Part shown: positions 25,641 to 34,428 of the stretch, in pieces | How the letters are laid out: every line of letters begins with the position of its first letter | Position numbering within the stretch: the first letter of the stretch is position 1 | Source: Rhodoplanes serenus | Lineage (GTDB): Bacteria > Pseudomonadota > Alphaproteobacteria > Rhizobiales > Xanthobacteraceae | Direction of reading: 5' to 3' | Assembly (NCBI GenBank): GCA_945893145.1 | Contig: CAMDDZ010000022.1 | Span: forward strand, 1 to 64,000 | DNA length: 64,000 bases | Notes under the pieces: model-generated | Seen by the model: the letters and a program-made list of their open reading frames with translations, nothing else | The model's database searches: none | What the model was told of the DNA's origin: nothing | Translations under genes and position numbers: made by a program

Positions 25641-26773
25641 CGCGTTTTTCCCGCGGCGCCGAACTCGGCCCTGATTTTCTCGCTGTGCTCACCGATTTTC
25701 GGCACCGCGCCGTAGCGCCGCGGCTCGCCGGCGTGTTGCGCGGCCGGCGCCGGATAGGAAACCGGTCCGGACGGGGAGTCTATCGTGATGCGGCGCAGAT
25801 GCGGATGGCGCCCGAGCTCCGCCGGGCCGTTGACGCGGCCGAACGCAATGTCGTTCGCGGTGAGCCGCTCGCTCAGCGGCCCGACATCGACCGCGCCAAA
25901 CACCTGGGCGACTCTGCCGTCGGTCTCGGGCCTACGCTTCACGCGCTCGACGTTAGTGGCGAAGTTGGGATCGGCGGCGAGCGCCTTGTCGCCCATCACC
26001 TTCTCGGCCAGCACGCGCCATTCGCGGTCGCTCTGGATCGAAATCAAAATATCGGCGCCGTCACGGGTCTTGAACACGCCGTAAGGCGAGATCGAAGTGT
26101 GGGCGAGGCCCATGCGCTTGGGCGGCGCGCCACCTTCGTGTTGCAGGAGCGGCACCGTCATCCAGTCTGCCATGCCGTCGAACATCGACACCGCAATCGC
26201 GCGCCCTTCACCGGTGCGCCCGCGCACAATCAGCGCCTCCAGCACCGCCTCGTAGGCGTTGAGGCCTGCCGCGACATCGCAGATCGACACGCCGACGCGC
26301 GCCGGCGCCTCGGGTCCGCCGGTCACGGAGGCCACGCCGGACTCTGCCTGGATCAGCATGTCGTAGGCCTTGCGTGCCGCATAAGGGCCGTCGTCGCCAT
26401 AGCCCGACACCGAGCAGACAATTAACCGCGGATAATCCCGCCGCAGCCGCTCGACCGCGAAGCCGAGCTTCGCTGCGGCGCCGGGTTTGAGGTTTTGGAT
26501 AAACACATCGGCCTTCGCCAACATGGCTTCGAGCAGCGTCTTGTCGTCGGCCTTGGCGAGATCGAGCACCACCGATTGCTTGCCGCGGTTGAGCCAGACG
26601 AAATAGCTGCACTCGCCGTGGACCAAATGATCGTACTCGCGCGCGAAGTCGCCCTCCGGCCGCTCGATCTTGATGACGCGCGCGCCGGCATCCGCGAGTT
26701 TGCACGAGCACATCGGCGCGGCGACCGCCTGCTCGAGTGAGACGACGAATAGGCCTTCGAGCGGGAGCGCCAC
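25637..26773 (-). CDS. CaiB/BaiF family (type III) CoA transferase
   Basis: A 378-residue enzyme that moves CoA between carboxylic acids. FVVSLEQAVAAPMCSCKLADAG and VIKIERPEGDFAREYD are family openings, and the Asp in VSICDVAAGLNAYEA (near 169) is the expected catalytic residue. The GTG at 26773 has GAGAGG upstream. It is the last gene of a four-gene operon with an acyl-CoA dehydrogenase, hydratase 2 and dehydrogenase, and probably activates or recycles the substrate acid. The first motif is longer than its conserved core and the match is by eye. Confidence 0.88.
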   Translation of the reverse strand: MALPLEGLFVVSLEQAVAAPMCSCKLADAGARVIKIERPEGDFAREYDHLVHGECSYFVWLNRGKQSVVLDLAKADDKTLLEAMLAKADVFIQNLKPGAAAKLGFAVERLRRDYPRLIVCSVSGYGDDGPYAARKAYDMLIQAESGVASVTGGPEAPARVGVSICDVAAGLNAYEAVLEALIVRGRTGEGRAIAVSMFDGMADWMTVPLLQHEGGAPPKRMGLAHTSISPYGVFKTRDGADILISIQSDREWRVLAEKVMGDKALAADPNFATNVERVKRRPETDGRVAQVFGAVDVGPLSERLTANDIAFGRVNGPAELGRHPHLRRITIDSPSGPVSYPAPAAQHAGEPRRYGAVPKIGEHSEKIRAEFGAAGKTR

Positions 26774-26783
26774 GGCTTACCTC

Positions 26784-27935
26784 TCAGTACGACCGCGGCA
26801 GGCCGAGCACGTGCTCGGCGATATAGGACAGCACGAGATTGGTCGAGATCGGCGCGACCGTATAGAGCCGCGTCTCGCGGAACTTGCGCTCGATGTCGAA
26901 CTCCTCGGCAAAGCCGAAACCGCCGTGGGTCTGCAGGCACATGTCGGCCGCGGCCCAGGACGCTTCGGCGGCGAGCTGCTTCGCCATGTTGGCCTCCGCG
27001 CCGCAATCCTTGCCGGATTCGTAGAGTGCGGCCGCTTCGCGCACCATCAGCTCGGCGCCGCGCATCTGCATATAGGCGCGCGCGATGGGAAACTGCACAC
27101 CCTGGTTCTGCCCAATGGGCCGGCCGAACAACACGCGCTCCTTGGCATAGGCCGACGCTTTCTCGACGAACCACTTGGCGTCGCCAATGCATTCCGACGC
27201 AATCAGAATGCGCTCGGCGTTCATGCCGGCGAGGATGTAACGGAAACCCTGGCCCTCCTCGCCGATCAGGTTCTCGGCTGGCACCTGCATGTTGTCGAAG
27301 AACACTTCGGTGGTGGCGTGGTTCATCATCGTGCGGATCGGACGGATGGTGAGGCCCTTCACGGTCCGCATATCGACCACGAACACCGACAGACCCTCGG
27401 TGCGCTTCTTGGCCTGCTCGCGCGGCGTGGTGCGTGCCAGCAGCAACATCAGGTCAGAATGCTCGGCGCGCGAGGTCCAGAGCTTCTGGCCGCTCACTAC
27501 ATAGGTGCTGTTGCCATCGCGCACCGCCGTCGTCCGCAGCGACAAGGTGTCTGTGCCCGAGGTCGGCTCGGTGACGCCGAACGCCTGCAGGCGCAATTCA
27601 CCCTTGGCGATACCCGGCAGCCAGCGCTGCTTTTGCTCGGCGCTGCCGTGCCGCAGCAGCGTGCCCATGGTGTACATCTGCGCGTGGCAGGCCGCGCCAT
27701 TGCAGCCCGCGGCGTGGATTTCCTCCATGATGGCGGCTGCCGCCGTCATGGTGAGTCCGCTGCCGCCATATTCCTCAGGGATGAGCGCAGCCAGGAACCC
27801 CGCTTCGGTCAGCGCCTTGACGAACTCGCCCGGATAGGCGCGCTCGCGGTCGAGCTTGCGCCAATACTCGCCCGGGAAGCCCGCGCACAGGGCCCGAACC
27901 GCTTCACGGATCGGAGCGAGGTCGGTATCGCTCAC
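26784..27935 (-). CDS. Acyl-CoA dehydrogenase
   Basis: An FAD enzyme that introduces the alpha-beta double bond in an acyl-CoA. It has 383 residues: a helical N-domain (about 1-110; AALIPEEYGGSGL), a beta domain with QAFGVTEPTSGTDT and VVSGQKLWTSRAEHS, and a C-terminal helical domain ending LPRSY with QTHGGFGFAEEFDIERKFR. The GTG at 27935 forms a GTGA overlap with the upstream hydratase gene and starts a normal N-terminus; the frame runs 143 codons further upstream without family sequence. Confidence 0.92.
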   Translation of the reverse strand: MSDTDLAPIREAVRALCAGFPGEYWRKLDRERAYPGEFVKALTEAGFLAALIPEEYGGSGLTMTAAAAIMEEIHAAGCNGAACHAQMYTMGTLLRHGSAEQKQRWLPGIAKGELRLQAFGVTEPTSGTDTLSLRTTAVRDGNSTYVVSGQKLWTSRAEHSDLMLLLARTTPREQAKKRTEGLSVFVVDMRTVKGLTIRPIRTMMNHATTEVFFDNMQVPAENLIGEEGQGFRYILAGMNAERILIASECIGDAKWFVEKASAYAKERVLFGRPIGQNQGVQFPIARAYMQMRGAELMVREAAALYESGKDCGAEANMAKQLAAEASWAAADMCLQTHGGFGFAEEFDIERKFRETRLYTVAPISTNLVLSYIAEHVLGLPRSY

Positions 27936-28792
27936 GGGCGAACCTCGACGCGGCCGTTGTTCATCACCACGACATTCCGATCCGGCACCGAGGCGCGGAA
28001 GCTGACCACATGGCCGTCGCGCCACATCTCGGTGCGGATGGTCTCGCCGGGAAACACCGGCGACGAGAACCGGCCGGCGAATGAAACGACCCGCGCCGGA
28101 TCGTAGTCGCAGACGCTTCTCAGGAGCGCGTGGCCGACGACGCCGAACGTGCCGAGCCCGTGCAAGATCGGCTTCGGATAGCCCGCCGCCTTCGCCACCT
28201 CGGGATCGATATGCAGCGGATTCCGATCCGCCGAGAGCCGATAGATCATCGCCTGCTCGGGCCGCGTGCCGAGATCGCAGGTGAGGTCGGGCGCCCGCTC
28301 GGGGATTTTGTGCACCGGCAGGCTCTCGCGCGGCGGACCACCGAAGCCTCCGTCGGCACGGCAAAACGTGGTCTGCGTCACGGTCGCGATCAGCGTGCCG
28401 CTCGCTTTGTCGGTGACCTTGCGCTCGGTATAGACCAGCGCGCCCTTGCCGGCGCCCTTGTCGATCACCTCGACGATACGGGTTTTACCGATCACCGTGC
28501 CGTTGGGCTTGAGCGGCGCGTGCAGCGTGAAGCCTTGCTCGCCGTTGACGATCTTCACCCAGTCGATACCGGTGTCGAGCTCGCGCACCCAAAAACCCGG
28601 ATAGCCGAGCACGCAGCAAAACGACGGTAGCGGCTTGAGATTCTTCTCATAGACGAAATCGAGCTGCTTCAGGTCGAGCGGATCGTGGCCGAGGCCCACG
28701 CCGAGCGCGTAGAGCATCGTGTCCTTGTCGGTATAGGTGTGCTCGACGTCGGCGATCTTCAGGGCGAGCAGCTTGTCGTAGTCGATGGCCAT
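27932..28792 (-). CDS. MaoC-type (R)-specific enoyl-CoA hydratase 2, double hot dog
   Basis: 286 residues with two hot-dog folds, the size of the hydratase 2 domain of peroxisomal multifunctional enzyme type 2. The C-terminal half has the hydratase motif YRLSADRNPLHIDP followed by ILHGLGTFG, with catalytic Asp and His. It converts trans-2-enoyl-CoA to (3R)-hydroxyacyl-CoA. It overlaps the dehydrogenase gene upstream by one base (TGATG) and the acyl-CoA dehydrogenase downstream by four. Confidence 0.92.
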   Translation of the reverse strand: MAIDYDKLLALKIADVEHTYTDKDTMLYALGVGLGHDPLDLKQLDFVYEKNLKPLPSFCCVLGYPGFWVRELDTGIDWVKIVNGEQGFTLHAPLKPNGTVIGKTRIVEVIDKGAGKGALVYTERKVTDKASGTLIATVTQTTFCRADGGFGGPPRESLPVHKIPERAPDLTCDLGTRPEQAMIYRLSADRNPLHIDPEVAKAAGYPKPILHGLGTFGVVGHALLRSVCDYDPARVVSFAGRFSSPVFPGETIRTEMWRDGHVVSFRASVPDRNVVVMNNGRVEVRP

Positions 28793-29706
28793 CAGATCGG
28801 GTCCCAGGAAAACACCTCGCCGGAGCGGTCGAGCGGGGTGAACGAGGGGCCGAACGCACCCTTGAGCTGCTGATCGAGCTTTTCCGGCGTCCAGCCATCG
28901 GCGCGGTGGATCGAGCGGATCGGTCGCGGCTGGTTGAACAGGAAAATCTCATTATTGCGCACCGAGAGAATTTGTCCGGAGACGCCGGCGGCGCGGTCGG
29001 AGCCGAGATAGACCACGAGCGGTGCGATTTTCTCCGGCGTCATCTGCTGCAACCGTTCGACGCGCTTTTTCTCGTCCTCGGTTTCGGTCGGGATCGAGCC
29101 GATCATGCGGCCCCAGGCGAATGGCGCAATCGCATTCGAGCGGACGTTGAAGCGCTGCATGTCGAGGGCGATGCCACGCGACAGGCCGACGATGCCCATC
29201 TTGGCCGCCATGTAATTGGCCTGGCCGAAGTTGCCGATCAGGCCCGAGGTCGATGTCATGTGGATCATCGAGCCGGAATTCTGCTCGCGGAAATGCGTGG
29301 CGCAGGCGCGGCTCATGGAGAATGAGCCGTGTAGGTGGACCCCGATCACGTCGGACCAGTCCGACCAGCTCATGCGATGAAAAATCTTGTCGCGCAGAAT
29401 ACCGGCGTTGTTGACAAGGATATCGACGCGGCCGAAGGCGTCGAGGGCAGCCTTCACGATCTGATCGGCGTTCTGCGGCTCGCCGATCGAGAGCGTGGAG
29501 GCAATCGCCTGGCCACCGGCCTTCTTGATCTCATCGACCACCTGTTGGGCGGGGCCGGTGTCGCCCCCTGAACCGTCGAGCGCAGCCCCCACGTCATTGA
29601 CGAGAACCTTGGCGCCCTCCTGCGCCATCATCATCGCAATGGCGCGGCCGATGCCGCGGCCCGCGCCGGTGACAATGGCGACTTTTCCCTCGACGATTCC
29701 TGGCAT
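28792..29706 (-). CDS. (3R)-hydroxyacyl-CoA dehydrogenase-like SDR
   Basis: A 304-residue SDR resembling the N-terminal domain of multifunctional enzyme type 2. The glycine motif TGAGRGIG is at about 15-22. A long insertion after NDVGAALDGSGGDTGPAQQ is typical of this branch. The active site has Ser (TSTSGLIGNFGQ) and YMAAK. A C-terminal extension (WTPEKLDQQLKG) also matches that branch. It should oxidise (3R)-hydroxyacyl-CoA made by the adjacent hydratase. It is the first gene of the operon; a palindromic repeat lies upstream. Confidence 0.9.
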   Translation of the reverse strand: MPGIVEGKVAIVTGAGRGIGRAIAMMMAQEGAKVLVNDVGAALDGSGGDTGPAQQVVDEIKKAGGQAIASTLSIGEPQNADQIVKAALDAFGRVDILVNNAGILRDKIFHRMSWSDWSDVIGVHLHGSFSMSRACATHFREQNSGSMIHMTSTSGLIGNFGQANYMAAKMGIVGLSRGIALDMQRFNVRSNAIAPFAWGRMIGSIPTETEDEKKRVERLQQMTPEKIAPLVVYLGSDRAAGVSGQILSVRNNEIFLFNQPRPIRSIHRADGWTPEKLDQQLKGAFGPSFTPLDRSGEVFSWDPI

Positions 29707-29731
29707 TGAAAACGCATCCCTCTCCGCTGTC

Positions 29732-29834
29732 GTCCCGGCCGAGCGCCCGAAGGGCGCGCGAGCCGGGACTCATAACCACTGGAGCCTATTCTATTGCAAA
29801 GCCGGTGTTCATGGGTCCCCGCCTTTGCGGGGAC
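29732..29834. repeat. GTCCCGGC composite palindromic repeat
   Basis: Two hairpins. The first pairs GTCCCGGC (29732-29739) with GCCGGGAC (29762-29769). The second pairs GTCCCCGC (29815-29822) with GCGGGGAC (29827-29834) over a CTTT loop. The linker (CATAACCACTGGAG) resembles repeats I know from Bradyrhizobium-type genomes. It separates the acyl-CoA operon from the MetE-like array. Confidence 0.75.
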
Positions 29835-29867
29835 GACACCTAAGAATGCCGCACCGGCGGCGAAAAT

Positions 29868-30974
29868 TCACCGGCCCCAAACCTCGTCAGCAACCTCGAC
29901 GATCATCCGGAGCTTCGACCATTGCTCATCCTCGGTGAGCACGTTGCCCTCTTCGGTGGAGGCAAAGCCGCATTGCGGCGAGAGCGCGAGCTGGTCGAGC
30001 GGCACAAACTTCGCCGCCTCATCGATGCGGCGCTTGATCGCGTCCTTGGATTCGAGCTTGCCGGACTTCGAGGTGACCAGGCCCAGCACCACGATCTTGC
30101 CCTTGGGCACCAGGCGCAGCGGCTCGAAGCCGCCGGCGCGCTCGCTGTCGTACTCCATGAAATAGCCGTGCACGTTGGTGCGGTTGAACAGCACCTCGGC
30201 CTCTGCGTCGTAGCCGCCCGCACCCATGAAGGTCGATTTGTAGTTGCCGCGGCACAGATGCATCGTGATCGTCATGTCGGCCGGAATGTCCGACATCGCG
30301 GCGTTGATCAGGTCGGCATAGAGCGGCCCGAGCTTCTCGGGATCGTCGCCACGCTTGGTCATCTGATTGCGATACTTCGGATCGCACAACATGGCGATGA
30401 AGACTTCGTCGAGTTGCAAATAGCGGCAGCCGGCATCGGCAAAGCCGCGCACCGCCTTCTTGTATGCATTGCCGAGATCGTCCCAGAAGCGGTCCATCGC
30501 CGGATAAGTTTTCTGGTCGATCGGCGTCTTCATCGGCCGGCCGTAGATCGCCGACGGCGCCGGAATGGTGATCTTCGGCGTCCGCTTGGTGTGAGCGGCT
30601 ACAAACTTGAAATGCTCGACCATCGGGTGCGGCCCGGCCATGCCGAGCTTGCCGGTGACCTGCACGCCCTCGTTACGCGTGGCTACACCCGAGAAGGCGA
30701 CACCTGAGTCCATCACGTGCTTGGACGCGCCACCGAGGCCCCAGAGGAAATCGAGATGCCACCATGAGCGGCGGAACTCGCCATCCGTAATCGCCTGTAG
30801 GCCGACGTCCTCCTGCTTCTTGATGACGCGCTCGATCTCGCGGTCCTCGATGTCCTGCAACGCCTGCGCCGTGATCTCGCCCTTGGCGCGCTTGGCGCGC
30901 GCCTCATGCAGCACCTTGGGACGCAACAGGCTACCGACGTGGTCGGCGCGAAACGGTGGTTTTGTTCTTTTCAT
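29868..30974 (-). CDS. MetE C-terminal-domain-like methyltransferase, array copy E (last)
   Basis: 368 residues, about half of full MetE: only the catalytic TIM-barrel (Meth_synt_2) is present. Zinc ligands of methionine synthase are kept as the HxC of MHLCRGNYKS, the Glu of EYDSERAGGFEPL and the Cys of LSPQCGFAS. LQLDEVFIAMLCD replaces the MetE DEPA segment. The ATG at 30974 overlaps the previous copy's stop by four bases. The family transfers methyl to a thiol, usually homocysteine; without the N-terminal domain, methyl-folate use is doubtful and the donor is unknown. Confidence 0.88.
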   Translation of the reverse strand: MKRTKPPFRADHVGSLLRPKVLHEARAKRAKGEITAQALQDIEDREIERVIKKQEDVGLQAITDGEFRRSWWHLDFLWGLGGASKHVMDSGVAFSGVATRNEGVQVTGKLGMAGPHPMVEHFKFVAAHTKRTPKITIPAPSAIYGRPMKTPIDQKTYPAMDRFWDDLGNAYKKAVRGFADAGCRYLQLDEVFIAMLCDPKYRNQMTKRGDDPEKLGPLYADLINAAMSDIPADMTITMHLCRGNYKSTFMGAGGYDAEAEVLFNRTNVHGYFMEYDSERAGGFEPLRLVPKGKIVVLGLVTSKSGKLESKDAIKRRIDEAAKFVPLDQLALSPQCGFASTEEGNVLTEDEQWSKLRMIVEVADEVWGR

Positions 30975-32077
30975 TTCCAGACCTCGTCTGCGATCTCCAC
31001 GATCATGCGGAGCTTGGCCCATTGCTCTTCCTCGGCGAGGATATTGCCCTCCTCGCTGGAGGCAAAGCCGCATTGCGGCGAGAGGCAAAGCTGATCGAGC
31101 GGCACGAATTTGGCGGCCTGGTCGATGCGGCGCTTGATAGCGTCTTTAGATTCCAGCGTCCCGGTCTTCGACGTCACCAGTCCGAGCACCACCTGCTTGC
31201 CCTTCGGCACGAAGCGGAGCGGCTCGAAGCCGCCGGCGCGCTCGCTGTCGAACTCCATGAAATAGCCGTGGACCTTGATCGTGTTGAACATCACCTCGGC
31301 TACCGGCTCGTACCCGCCAGACGCAATGAAGGTCGAGCGGAAATTACCGCGGCACAGGTGCATCGTGATGGTCATGTCGTCCGGAATGTCCGACATCGCT
31401 GCGTTGATCATGCCCGCATAGGCGTGCAGCAGCGCATTCGGGTCTTCACCGCGATCCTTGACCTGCTGGATCAGCTTCGGATCACACAGATAGGTCAGGT
31501 TGACCTCGTCCATTTGCAGATAGCGGCAGCCGGCGTCGGCGAAAGCCCGCACGCACCTGCGATAGGTCTGACCGAGATCGCGGTAGAACTCGTCCATGTC
31601 GGGATAGATGGCGGCCGGCACCGCGTCGCGGCCGTCGCGGAAATGCACCGCTGACGGCGACGGGATCGTCATCTTCGGCGTCTGCCTGGTGTGAGCCTTC
31701 AGAAAGCGGAAATGCTCGATCATCGGGTGGGTGTCGAAGTCGCCAAGCTTGCGCGCCACCCGAACGAGAACTTGCTGCGGCTGGACGCCGCCCTGGAACG
31801 CGACCTTGCGCCTGCCGGAATAGGTCTCGATACCGGGCAGCGCGGCGACGAAATCGGTCTGCCATGATTTGCGGCGGTTTTCGCCGTCGGTGATCGATTG
31901 CAGCCCGATCGCCTCCTGCTTGCCAATCAGGGCTTCGATCTCGCGATCCTCGACGGCCTTGAACTGTTCGGCCGAAATGTCACCGCTGGCGCGTTTGACG
32001 CGCGCGTCCTTCAGGACGGCCGAGCGCAGCAGGCTGCCGACCTGATCGGCGCGAAACGGGGGCTTGGTGCGTTGCAC
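30971..32077 (-). CDS. MetE C-terminal-domain-like methyltransferase, array copy D
   Basis: 368 residues with the same domain as its neighbours: start VQRTKPPFRADQVGSLLRS, active segment LQMDEVNLTYLCD, zinc set MHLCRGNFRSTF / EFDSERAGGFEPL / LSPQCGFAS. It uses GTG at 32077, with its GGGGGAG ribosome site lying over the stop of copy C 4 bases upstream, so translation is probably coupled. By eye it is closest to copy C. The substrate is unknown. Confidence 0.87.
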   Translation of the reverse strand: MQRTKPPFRADQVGSLLRSAVLKDARVKRASGDISAEQFKAVEDREIEALIGKQEAIGLQSITDGENRRKSWQTDFVAALPGIETYSGRRKVAFQGGVQPQQVLVRVARKLGDFDTHPMIEHFRFLKAHTRQTPKMTIPSPSAVHFRDGRDAVPAAIYPDMDEFYRDLGQTYRRCVRAFADAGCRYLQMDEVNLTYLCDPKLIQQVKDRGEDPNALLHAYAGMINAAMSDIPDDMTITMHLCRGNFRSTFIASGGYEPVAEVMFNTIKVHGYFMEFDSERAGGFEPLRFVPKGKQVVLGLVTSKTGTLESKDAIKRRIDQAAKFVPLDQLCLSPQCGFASSEEGNILAEEEQWAKLRMIVEIADEVWK

Positions 32078-32081
32078 AGGG

Positions 32082-33188
32082 CTATCTCCCCCAAACCTCG
32101 TCGGCGACCTCGGCAATCATCCGCAGCTTCGCCCATTGCTCCTCCTCGGCGAGCAGATTGCCCTCCTCGGTCGAAGCAAAGCCGCATTGCGGCGATAGGC
32201 AAAGCTGGTCGAGTGGAATGTATTGCGCCGCCTGGTCGATGCGGCGCTTGAGGTCGTCCTTCGATTCAAGTGTGCCGCTCTTGCTGGTGACGAGACCGAG
32301 CACCACCTGCTTGCCCTTCGGCACGAAGCGGAGCGGCTCGAAGCCGCCGGCGCGTTCGCTGTCGTATTCCATGAAATAGGCTTGAATCTTGATCTCGTTG
32401 AACAGGATTTCGGCCACCGGCTCGTAGCCGCCCGACGCCACGAAGGTCGATTGGAAATTGCCACGGCACAAATGCATCGCAGTGGTCATGTCGGCAGGCA
32501 CGTCCGAGATCGCCGCGTTGATCATCTTGGCATAGTCGTGCGGCATCCGGTTGGGATCGTCGCCGCGCTCCGTGACCTGCTGGCGCAGTTTCGGATCGCA
32601 GAGGTAAGTGAAGTTCACCTCGTCGAGTTGGATGTAGCGGCAGCCGGCATCGGCAAACGCGCGCACCGCCTTGCGATAGCTTTCGCCAAGGTCGCGGTAG
32701 AAATCGTCCATGTCCGGATAGATCTCGACGGGCACCGCCGAACGGCCGTAGCGGAAGTGCATCGACGACGGCGACGGAATCGTCATCTTCGGCGTCTGCT
32801 TGGTGTGCGCCTGGACGAACTTGAAATGCTCGATCATCGGATGCGGCGCGTAATCGCCGAGCTTGCCGATGACACGGACCATCATCGGACGCGGCTGCCG
32901 GCCCTGGAACTTGATCTTACGCTCGCCGAGATAGGTTTCCGCGCCGATCAGCTTGCCGAGGAAATCGTAGTTCCAGAATGCGCGCCGGTATTCGCCATCG
33001 GTGATGGACTTCAGGCCGGCCGATTCCTGTTTCTTGATGGCGGCTTCGATCTCGCGATCCTCGACCGCTTTCAGCTGCTCGGCCGTGATCTCGTTCTTCT
33101 CGCGCTTAGCTCGCGCCTCTTTCAAAGCGGCCGGACGCAGCAGGCTGCCGACGTGGTCGGCGCGGAAGGGAGGCTTGGTGCGCTGCAT
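32082..33188 (-). CDS. MetE C-terminal-domain-like methyltransferase, array copy C
   Basis: 368 residues. The core motifs are LQLDEVNFTYLCD, MHLCRGNFQSTF, EYDSERAGGFEPL and LSPQCGFAS, all with the expected zinc ligands. The ATG at 33188 follows GTGGAG and starts MQRTKPPFRAD like the other copies; a longer frame to 33311 runs through a palindromic repeat and is not coding. It is the first copy after the repeat that splits the array, so it may have its own promoter or lie downstream of a processing site. Confidence 0.88.
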   Translation of the reverse strand: MQRTKPPFRADHVGSLLRPAALKEARAKREKNEITAEQLKAVEDREIEAAIKKQESAGLKSITDGEYRRAFWNYDFLGKLIGAETYLGERKIKFQGRQPRPMMVRVIGKLGDYAPHPMIEHFKFVQAHTKQTPKMTIPSPSSMHFRYGRSAVPVEIYPDMDDFYRDLGESYRKAVRAFADAGCRYIQLDEVNFTYLCDPKLRQQVTERGDDPNRMPHDYAKMINAAISDVPADMTTAMHLCRGNFQSTFVASGGYEPVAEILFNEIKIQAYFMEYDSERAGGFEPLRFVPKGKQVVLGLVTSKSGTLESKDDLKRRIDQAAQYIPLDQLCLSPQCGFASTEEGNLLAEEEQWAKLRMIAEVADEVWGR

Positions 33189-33203
33189 AAACACTCCACT
33201 CGT

Positions 33204-33309
33204 GTCCCGGCCAAGCGCGCGCTTGCGAGCGCGAGCCGGGACCCCGGTTCTTAGAAAGCTGGGTCCCGGGTCTGTAGCGCACCACTTCGTGCTGCGCTGC
33301 GCCCGGGAC
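33204..33309. repeat. GTCCCGGC composite palindromic repeat inside the MetE-like array
   Basis: Hairpin 1 pairs GTCCCGGC (33204-33211) with GCCGGGAC (33235-33242). Hairpin 2 pairs GTCCCGGG (33263-33270) with CCCGGGAC (33302-33309). It is the same family as at 29732. It occupies nearly all of the 130-base gap between copies B and C and may terminate or process the transcript. Confidence 0.72.
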
Positions 33310-33318
33310 AAGAGACCC

Positions 33319-34428
33319 TTACCGGCCCCACACCTCGTCGGCCAATTCCACGATCATCCGCAGCTTCGCCCATTGCTCGTCCTCGGCAAGGACGTTGCCC
33401 TCCTCTGTCGAGGCAAAGCCGCACTGCGGCGAGAGGCAAAGCTGATCGAGCGCGACATATTTGGTCGCCTCGTCGATGCGCCGCTTGATGGAATCCTTGC
33501 TTTCAAGCTTGCCGCTCTTGGAGGTGACTAGCCCAAGCACCACAATCTTGTTGCCCTTGGGGAGAAAGCGCAGCGGCTCGAAGCCGCCCGAGCGCTCGGT
33601 GTCATACTCCAGGAAATAGCCGTCGAGCTTGACCTCGCCGAGCAGCCGCTCGGCGACGAACTCGTAACCGCCGCTTGCGATGAACGTCGAGCGGAAGTTG
33701 CCGCGGCAGGAGTGCATGGAGACGACCATATCGACCGGCTTGCCCTCGAGCGCTTTGTTGGTCATCGCGGCGTATTTGGCCGGCAGCGAATCTGGGTCGT
33801 CGCCGCGGCCCTTGGATTTCTCGCGCTCCTTCGGGTCGCAGATCATCGACCAGGCGGTATCGTCCATCTGGAGATAACGGCAGCCGGCGTCATATAAGGC
33901 GCGGATCGCCTTCTGATAGGCCTTGGCGACATCGTCGAAATAGGCGTCGAGTTCGGGATAGGTCTTCCGGTCGATCGAGCCACGGCCCTGGCGAAAATGC
34001 AGCGTGCTCGGTGCCGGAATGGTCATCTTCGGCGTCACCTTGGTGTGAGCTTTCAGAAACTTGAAATGCTCGACGTGCGGATGGCTGGTGAAGCCGATCT
34101 TGCCGGTGACGCGCACGCTTTCCGCCTTAGTGACGACGCCGGCGAACTGGATGCCCTCGCCGACCGTATAAAGCTCAACGTTGTCGAGGCCTTTATAAAA
34201 ATCGAACTGCCACCAGGAACGGCGAAACTCGCCGTCGGTGGCAAGCTTGAGGCCCACGTCCTCCTGCTTCTTGATGGCCTTCTCGATCTCGCGGTCCTCT
34301 ATCTCGCGAAGCTGCGCGTCGGTGATTTTCTTCTCCGCATGCTTGGCCCGCGCCTCCTTAAGCGGCACGGGACGCAACAGGCTGCCGACGTGATCGGCGC
34401 GAAACGGCGGCGTGGTGCGGGGCGCCAT
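33319..34428 (-). CDS. MetE C-terminal-domain-like methyltransferase, array copy B
   Basis: 369 residues. It belongs to a second subgroup with copy A: the DEV segment of the others reads LQMDDTAWSMICD, and NKIVVLGLVTSKSG replaces the shorter form. The zinc set is intact (MHSCRGNFRSTF, EYDTERSGGFEPL, LSPQCGFAS). The ATG at 34428 overlaps the copy A stop by one base (TAATG), so the pair is translationally coupled. A different substrate from copies C-E is likely (inference from the altered active-site acid). Confidence 0.87.
   Translation of the reverse strand: MAPRTTPPFRADHVGSLLRPVPLKEARAKHAEKKITDAQLREIEDREIEKAIKKQEDVGLKLATDGEFRRSWWQFDFYKGLDNVELYTVGEGIQFAGVVTKAESVRVTGKIGFTSHPHVEHFKFLKAHTKVTPKMTIPAPSTLHFRQGRGSIDRKTYPELDAYFDDVAKAYQKAIRALYDAGCRYLQMDDTAWSMICDPKEREKSKGRGDDPDSLPAKYAAMTNKALEGKPVDMVVSMHSCRGNFRSTFIASGGYEFVAERLLGEVKLDGYFLEYDTERSGGFEPLRFLPKGNKIVVLGLVTSKSGKLESKDSIKRRIDEATKYVALDQLCLSPQCGFASTEEGNVLAEDEQWAKLRMIVELADEVWGR

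Noticed and set aside
24926-26425. 499-codon plus-strand frame across the emrB and CoA-transferase 3' ends
   Set aside because: Spans two real convergent genes and has shadow composition.
26670-28106. 478-codon plus-strand frame antisense to the acyl-CoA dehydrogenase gene
   Set aside because: Antisense shadow with no recognisable motif.
27936-28364. Long N-terminal extension of the acyl-CoA dehydrogenase frame
   Set aside because: Overlaps the hydratase gene and is Arg-rich; the GTG at 27935 gives a normal enzyme length and a GTGA overlap.
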